Source: Leidyana gryllorum EB-2025a | Taxonomy: Eukaryota; Apicomplexa | Direction: 5' to 3' | Length of the DNA stretch: 64,000 bases | Assembly (NCBI GenBank): GCA_048772705.1 | Contig: JBLWGC010000109.1 | Span: 1 to 64,000, forward strand | Shown here: piece by piece, positions 62,088 to 64,000 of the stretch | Numbering within the stretch: the first letter of the stretch is position 1 | How the letters are laid out: each line of letters opens with the position of its first letter | Notes under the pieces: generated by a model | Databases searched by the model: none | Told to the model about the DNA's origin: nothing | The model's input: only the letters and a program-made list of their open reading frames with translations | Made by a program: the position numbers and the translations under genes

Positions 62088-62825
62088 ATGGCTCTGACGA
62101 CTGCTGCTTTACCGCCAACGTGTTGGTTTGTGCGGGACGAAGCAGTGGCTTGGGGATACCCACCACGTAAACGTCGGGGATCAGAGCTTGGGGGTGCCAG
62201 TGTGCCCCCTCGGACTCGTCGTCGCGTAATCGAAGAAGAACCTGTGGCATACCGTTTTTATGAGGATGGCAATTGGGGAACCAGTGATCCAACCCTGCAT
62301 TCCCCACCCTGTTACGATGCGGGGGACCCCGTTGGGGAGGAGACCTGGCCGCCCTTCGGAACCGACCCGCTAACCTGTTTAATGGGACGAGCCGCCGGGA
62401 CGGCTCCCGTGGAGGATACGACTAACTTGAGCCTCGTCGAAAGTGATGAAGAAATCGCGTGCGAAGTTGACGGGGATGACGCAGACGGTGATTGTGATTG
62501 TGATTGTGATTGTGAGTGCGGCTGCGGCTGCGGTGGTGAATGCGAGAGAGACGGCAACAACAAAGAAGAACATTTACATCGCCTTCATTTACGACGAGGC
62601 GTCGACCATCATCAGTTGCTCGATGATCACGATGATGACGCTCCCGTCGAAGAAGATGACGACGATGAGGATGACGAAGAAACGGATGATGGTGTTACCA
62701 CATCCACACCGCGCTCTGGGATGTTTCTGGGGTCTGTGGGATTGCATTCTGTCCCAAGACTGCCTGAGGGACCTGGCCCGCTTCTGCTAAGTGCGTTGTC
62801 TGGCCTGGCCGGCAGCTGCGGCTGA
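62088..62825 (+). CDS. Orphan Asp/Cys-repeat protein (245 aa)
   Basis: Single exon. The first ~110 residues have a plain, Pro/Arg-rich character with several Trp (CWFVRDEAVAWGYPPRKRR, NWGTSDP). Then comes an acidic block with DCDCDCDCECGCGCGGEC, nine cysteines alternating with Asp, Glu or Gly, coded by a GATTGT hexamer run. His-rich (HHQLLDDHDDD) and Asp/Glu-only segments follow, then a Gly/Leu/Ser tail. No signal peptide. A metal-binding guess rests on composition alone. The hexamer run could also mean the frame is partly repeat-generated. Confidence 0.55.
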   Translation: MALTTAALPPTCWFVRDEAVAWGYPPRKRRGSELGGASVPPRTRRRVIEEEPVAYRFYEDGNWGTSDPTLHSPPCYDAGDPVGEETWPPFGTDPLTCLMGRAAGTAPVEDTTNLSLVESDEEIACEVDGDDADGDCDCDCDCECGCGCGGECERDGNNKEEHLHRLHLRRGVDHHQLLDDHDDDAPVEEDDDDEDDEETDDGVTTSTPRSGMFLGSVGLHSVPRLPEGPGPLLLSALSGLAGSCG

Positions 62826-63240
62826 AAAGGCAATGCCACAGAAGAACGAACGAACGAACATCAATCATTCAATCATCAATCAATCAGTTTGACTGGCTTT
62901 GTCTATCATCGAGCGTGTGTAACTTGACTCGAGCTCGACAAGAGATGAGAAGAGTGTGCGCGACTGATGGATCGATGTGTGTTGAGCCTAGATACTTAAC
63001 ACAACAACGTGGGGGCAGGTCGAGAGGAACCGGCCATTTTTTGTTGCGTGGGGCTCAAAATACGGTTGCAAGGCGCCCCCCCGACGTGGGAAGCGTACCT
63101 GCCTCTGGAAATGGTAACCTCTATAACAAAGCGTCAATAGCTCGCCAGGATGCTCTGCACTTCTCCGGCTCAGCCGATGCTCCGGTGGGACATTTTCCGA
63201 CTCGGTCCCAAATGAATGGCTCAGCCTCTAGCCGCCGCCT
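62826..63240 (+). promoter_or_regulatory. Upstream region of SRPK (415 nt)
   Basis: Starts with short tandem repeats (AACGAACGAACG and ATCAATCATTCAATCATCA-type, 62,846-62,888). No gene is supported, though the plus frame is partly open. Presumed promoter and 5' UTR. Confidence 0.45.
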
Positions 63241-64000
63241 ATGCCACCCATTCCCGCCCCGCGGAATCTGAAACTCAGTGAGCCCTCGCTCCACCGCAAA
63301 AAAGCTTCCTCCAGCAACGGCGTTCCCCTCTGGGCATATCAAGGTACATTCTCCACCTTTCCCCGTCCACAAACAAACTATTCAGGTGTCCAGCAGCCGT
63401 GCTCCAACATGGATATCGAAGGCCCCGTAGATATGGAGTCAGTTCGCCTCCCCAAAATTGACCAACCAATCATCGTTCTTCCACAGGTCCGAGGAGGAAG
63501 ACTACACCGAGTCTGCTGATGAAGGTGTTCGAGACTACAGAGTTGGTGGCTATCATCCTGTCAAAGTTGGGTAAGTCCTCAAACCACCGCCACACCGACT
63601 CTATCCGATCGCCGCCCTCACTCAACTCACAGCCGTCTCCCAATCCCTCCGCCACACACTCTCCTCGCCACACACTTTTTCATCGCAGCGATGTCTACAA
63701 CAACTGTTATCGCATTGAAGCCAAACTCGGCTGGGGACATTTCTCGACTGTTTGGCTCGCTACAGACTGGCGGTAAGCACAGTAACCGGTCTCACATGAT
63801 CGTCCCGCTTATACCTCGATCACAGCTACAATCCGCCCAAGTATGTCGCTATAAAGTTCCAAAAGTCCGCCCGACACTACTTTGAGGCTGCCCATGATGA
63901 GATCGAGCTGCTACAAGTCGCTGCACAGCCGCGCTTCGCCGAACGAGAACCAGAAATAGGCCTCGACTCGGATATAGCGGTGAGAGACGTGCGCTACCCC
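63241..64000 (+). CDS. SRPK-family SR-protein kinase, 5' part
   Basis: Five exons before the window edge: 63241-63343, 63386-63437, 63487-63570, 63689-63772, 63826->64000. Introns are 42-118 nt. EEEDYTESADEGVRDYRVGGYHPVKVGD is the SRPK lead-in, here given in parts: acidic run, DY..GGYHPV..GD. Then comes the kinase start RIEAKLGWGHFSTVWLATD (Gly-rich loop with the SRPK 'LGWGHFSTVWL') and YVAIKFQKSARHYFEAAHDE with the ATP-binding Lys. The rest lies outside the window. SRPKs phosphorylate Arg-Ser domains of splicing factors. Confidence 0.92.

Noticed and set aside
1-64000. Transposons, viral fossils, CRISPR arrays, rRNA
   Set aside because: No transposase, integrase, reverse transcriptase or capsid text, no spaced direct repeats and no rRNA-like sequence was seen.
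1-64000. tRNA genes
   Set aside because: TTCGA-type T-loop strings occur only inside coding regions or without a matching A-box; a covariance search would be needed to exclude them.

Overview
The window is nuclear DNA from a compact protist genome, most probably an apicomplexan. The strongest lineage signals are an ApiAP2-type DNA-binding domain (42,050-43,574), a B-box protein of a layout I associate with apicomplexans, and many short secreted proteins of low complexity or rich in cysteine. Base composition looks balanced, unlike AT-rich Plasmodium or Cryptosporidium. GT-AG introns are short, mostly 38-60 nt. A gregarine or another early-branching apicomplexan fits well, but that is inference and the species cannot be named from the sequence.

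Genes are packed on both strands with almost no spacer. Same-strand neighbours can be 6 nt apart (stop at 7,249, next start at 7,242). Convergent stops are 7 nt (10,668/10,676) and 20 nt (27,135/27,156) apart, and divergent start codons 28-47 nt apart (60,283/60,312; 9,102/9,137; 12,581/12,626; 46,919/46,967). Exon models were built by hand from GT-AG pairs, reading phase and family similarity. Unless stated otherwise the phases close exactly.

Layout. 1-0.8 kb: an unresolved plus-strand gene. 1.1-7.2 kb: a 1,884-residue Sfi1-like tryptophan-repeat protein. 7.2-8.7 kb: an SLC35F6-like transporter. 8.8-14.5 kb: a small orphan, a Lys-Ala repeat protein, a double B-box protein and a FUSC/ALMT-like membrane protein. 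14.8-17.3 kb: a secreted acidic protein. 17.3-20.5 kb: translation genes (uS2, uL30, ubiquitin-like-eS31) around an ER-type FKBP whose 3' end is tandemly duplicated. 20.6-24 kb: an 11-exon secreted cysteine-rich protein. 24-28.8 kb: housekeeping (MAK16, UMP1, CIAO1, DGAT2). 28.9-32.2 kb: three neighbouring secreted proteins. 32.2-35.7 kb: RER1, a RecA-fold ATPase and a large orphan. 36.9-40.3 kb: two small secreted proteins, one with an 11-residue repeat, and two coiled-coil proteins. 40.8-48.9 kb: deoxyhypusine hydroxylase, AP2 protein, Drs1/DDX27 helicase, OPA-family MFS transporter, kelch protein. 49-54.3 kb: three low-complexity proteins, two of them similarly built. 54.5-61.5 kb: eS21, a putative SLBP, a secreted protein, CCDC47, a two-RRM protein, CstF64 and PMP3. 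62-64 kb: an Asp/Cys-rich protein and the start of an SRPK kinase.

The housekeeping genes cover ribosome production (uS2, uL30, eS31, eS21, MAK16, Drs1), mRNA processing (CstF64, SRPK, RRM protein, putative SLBP), the ER and secretory route (RER1, CCDC47, FKBP, DGAT2), eIF5A hypusination, iron-sulfur delivery and proteasome assembly. I saw no viral element, transposon, CRISPR array, rRNA or tRNA. The most notable features are the duplicated FKBP terminus, the strongly diverged ubiquitin-like leader, the secreted-protein cluster, the repeat protein and a few oversized introns.
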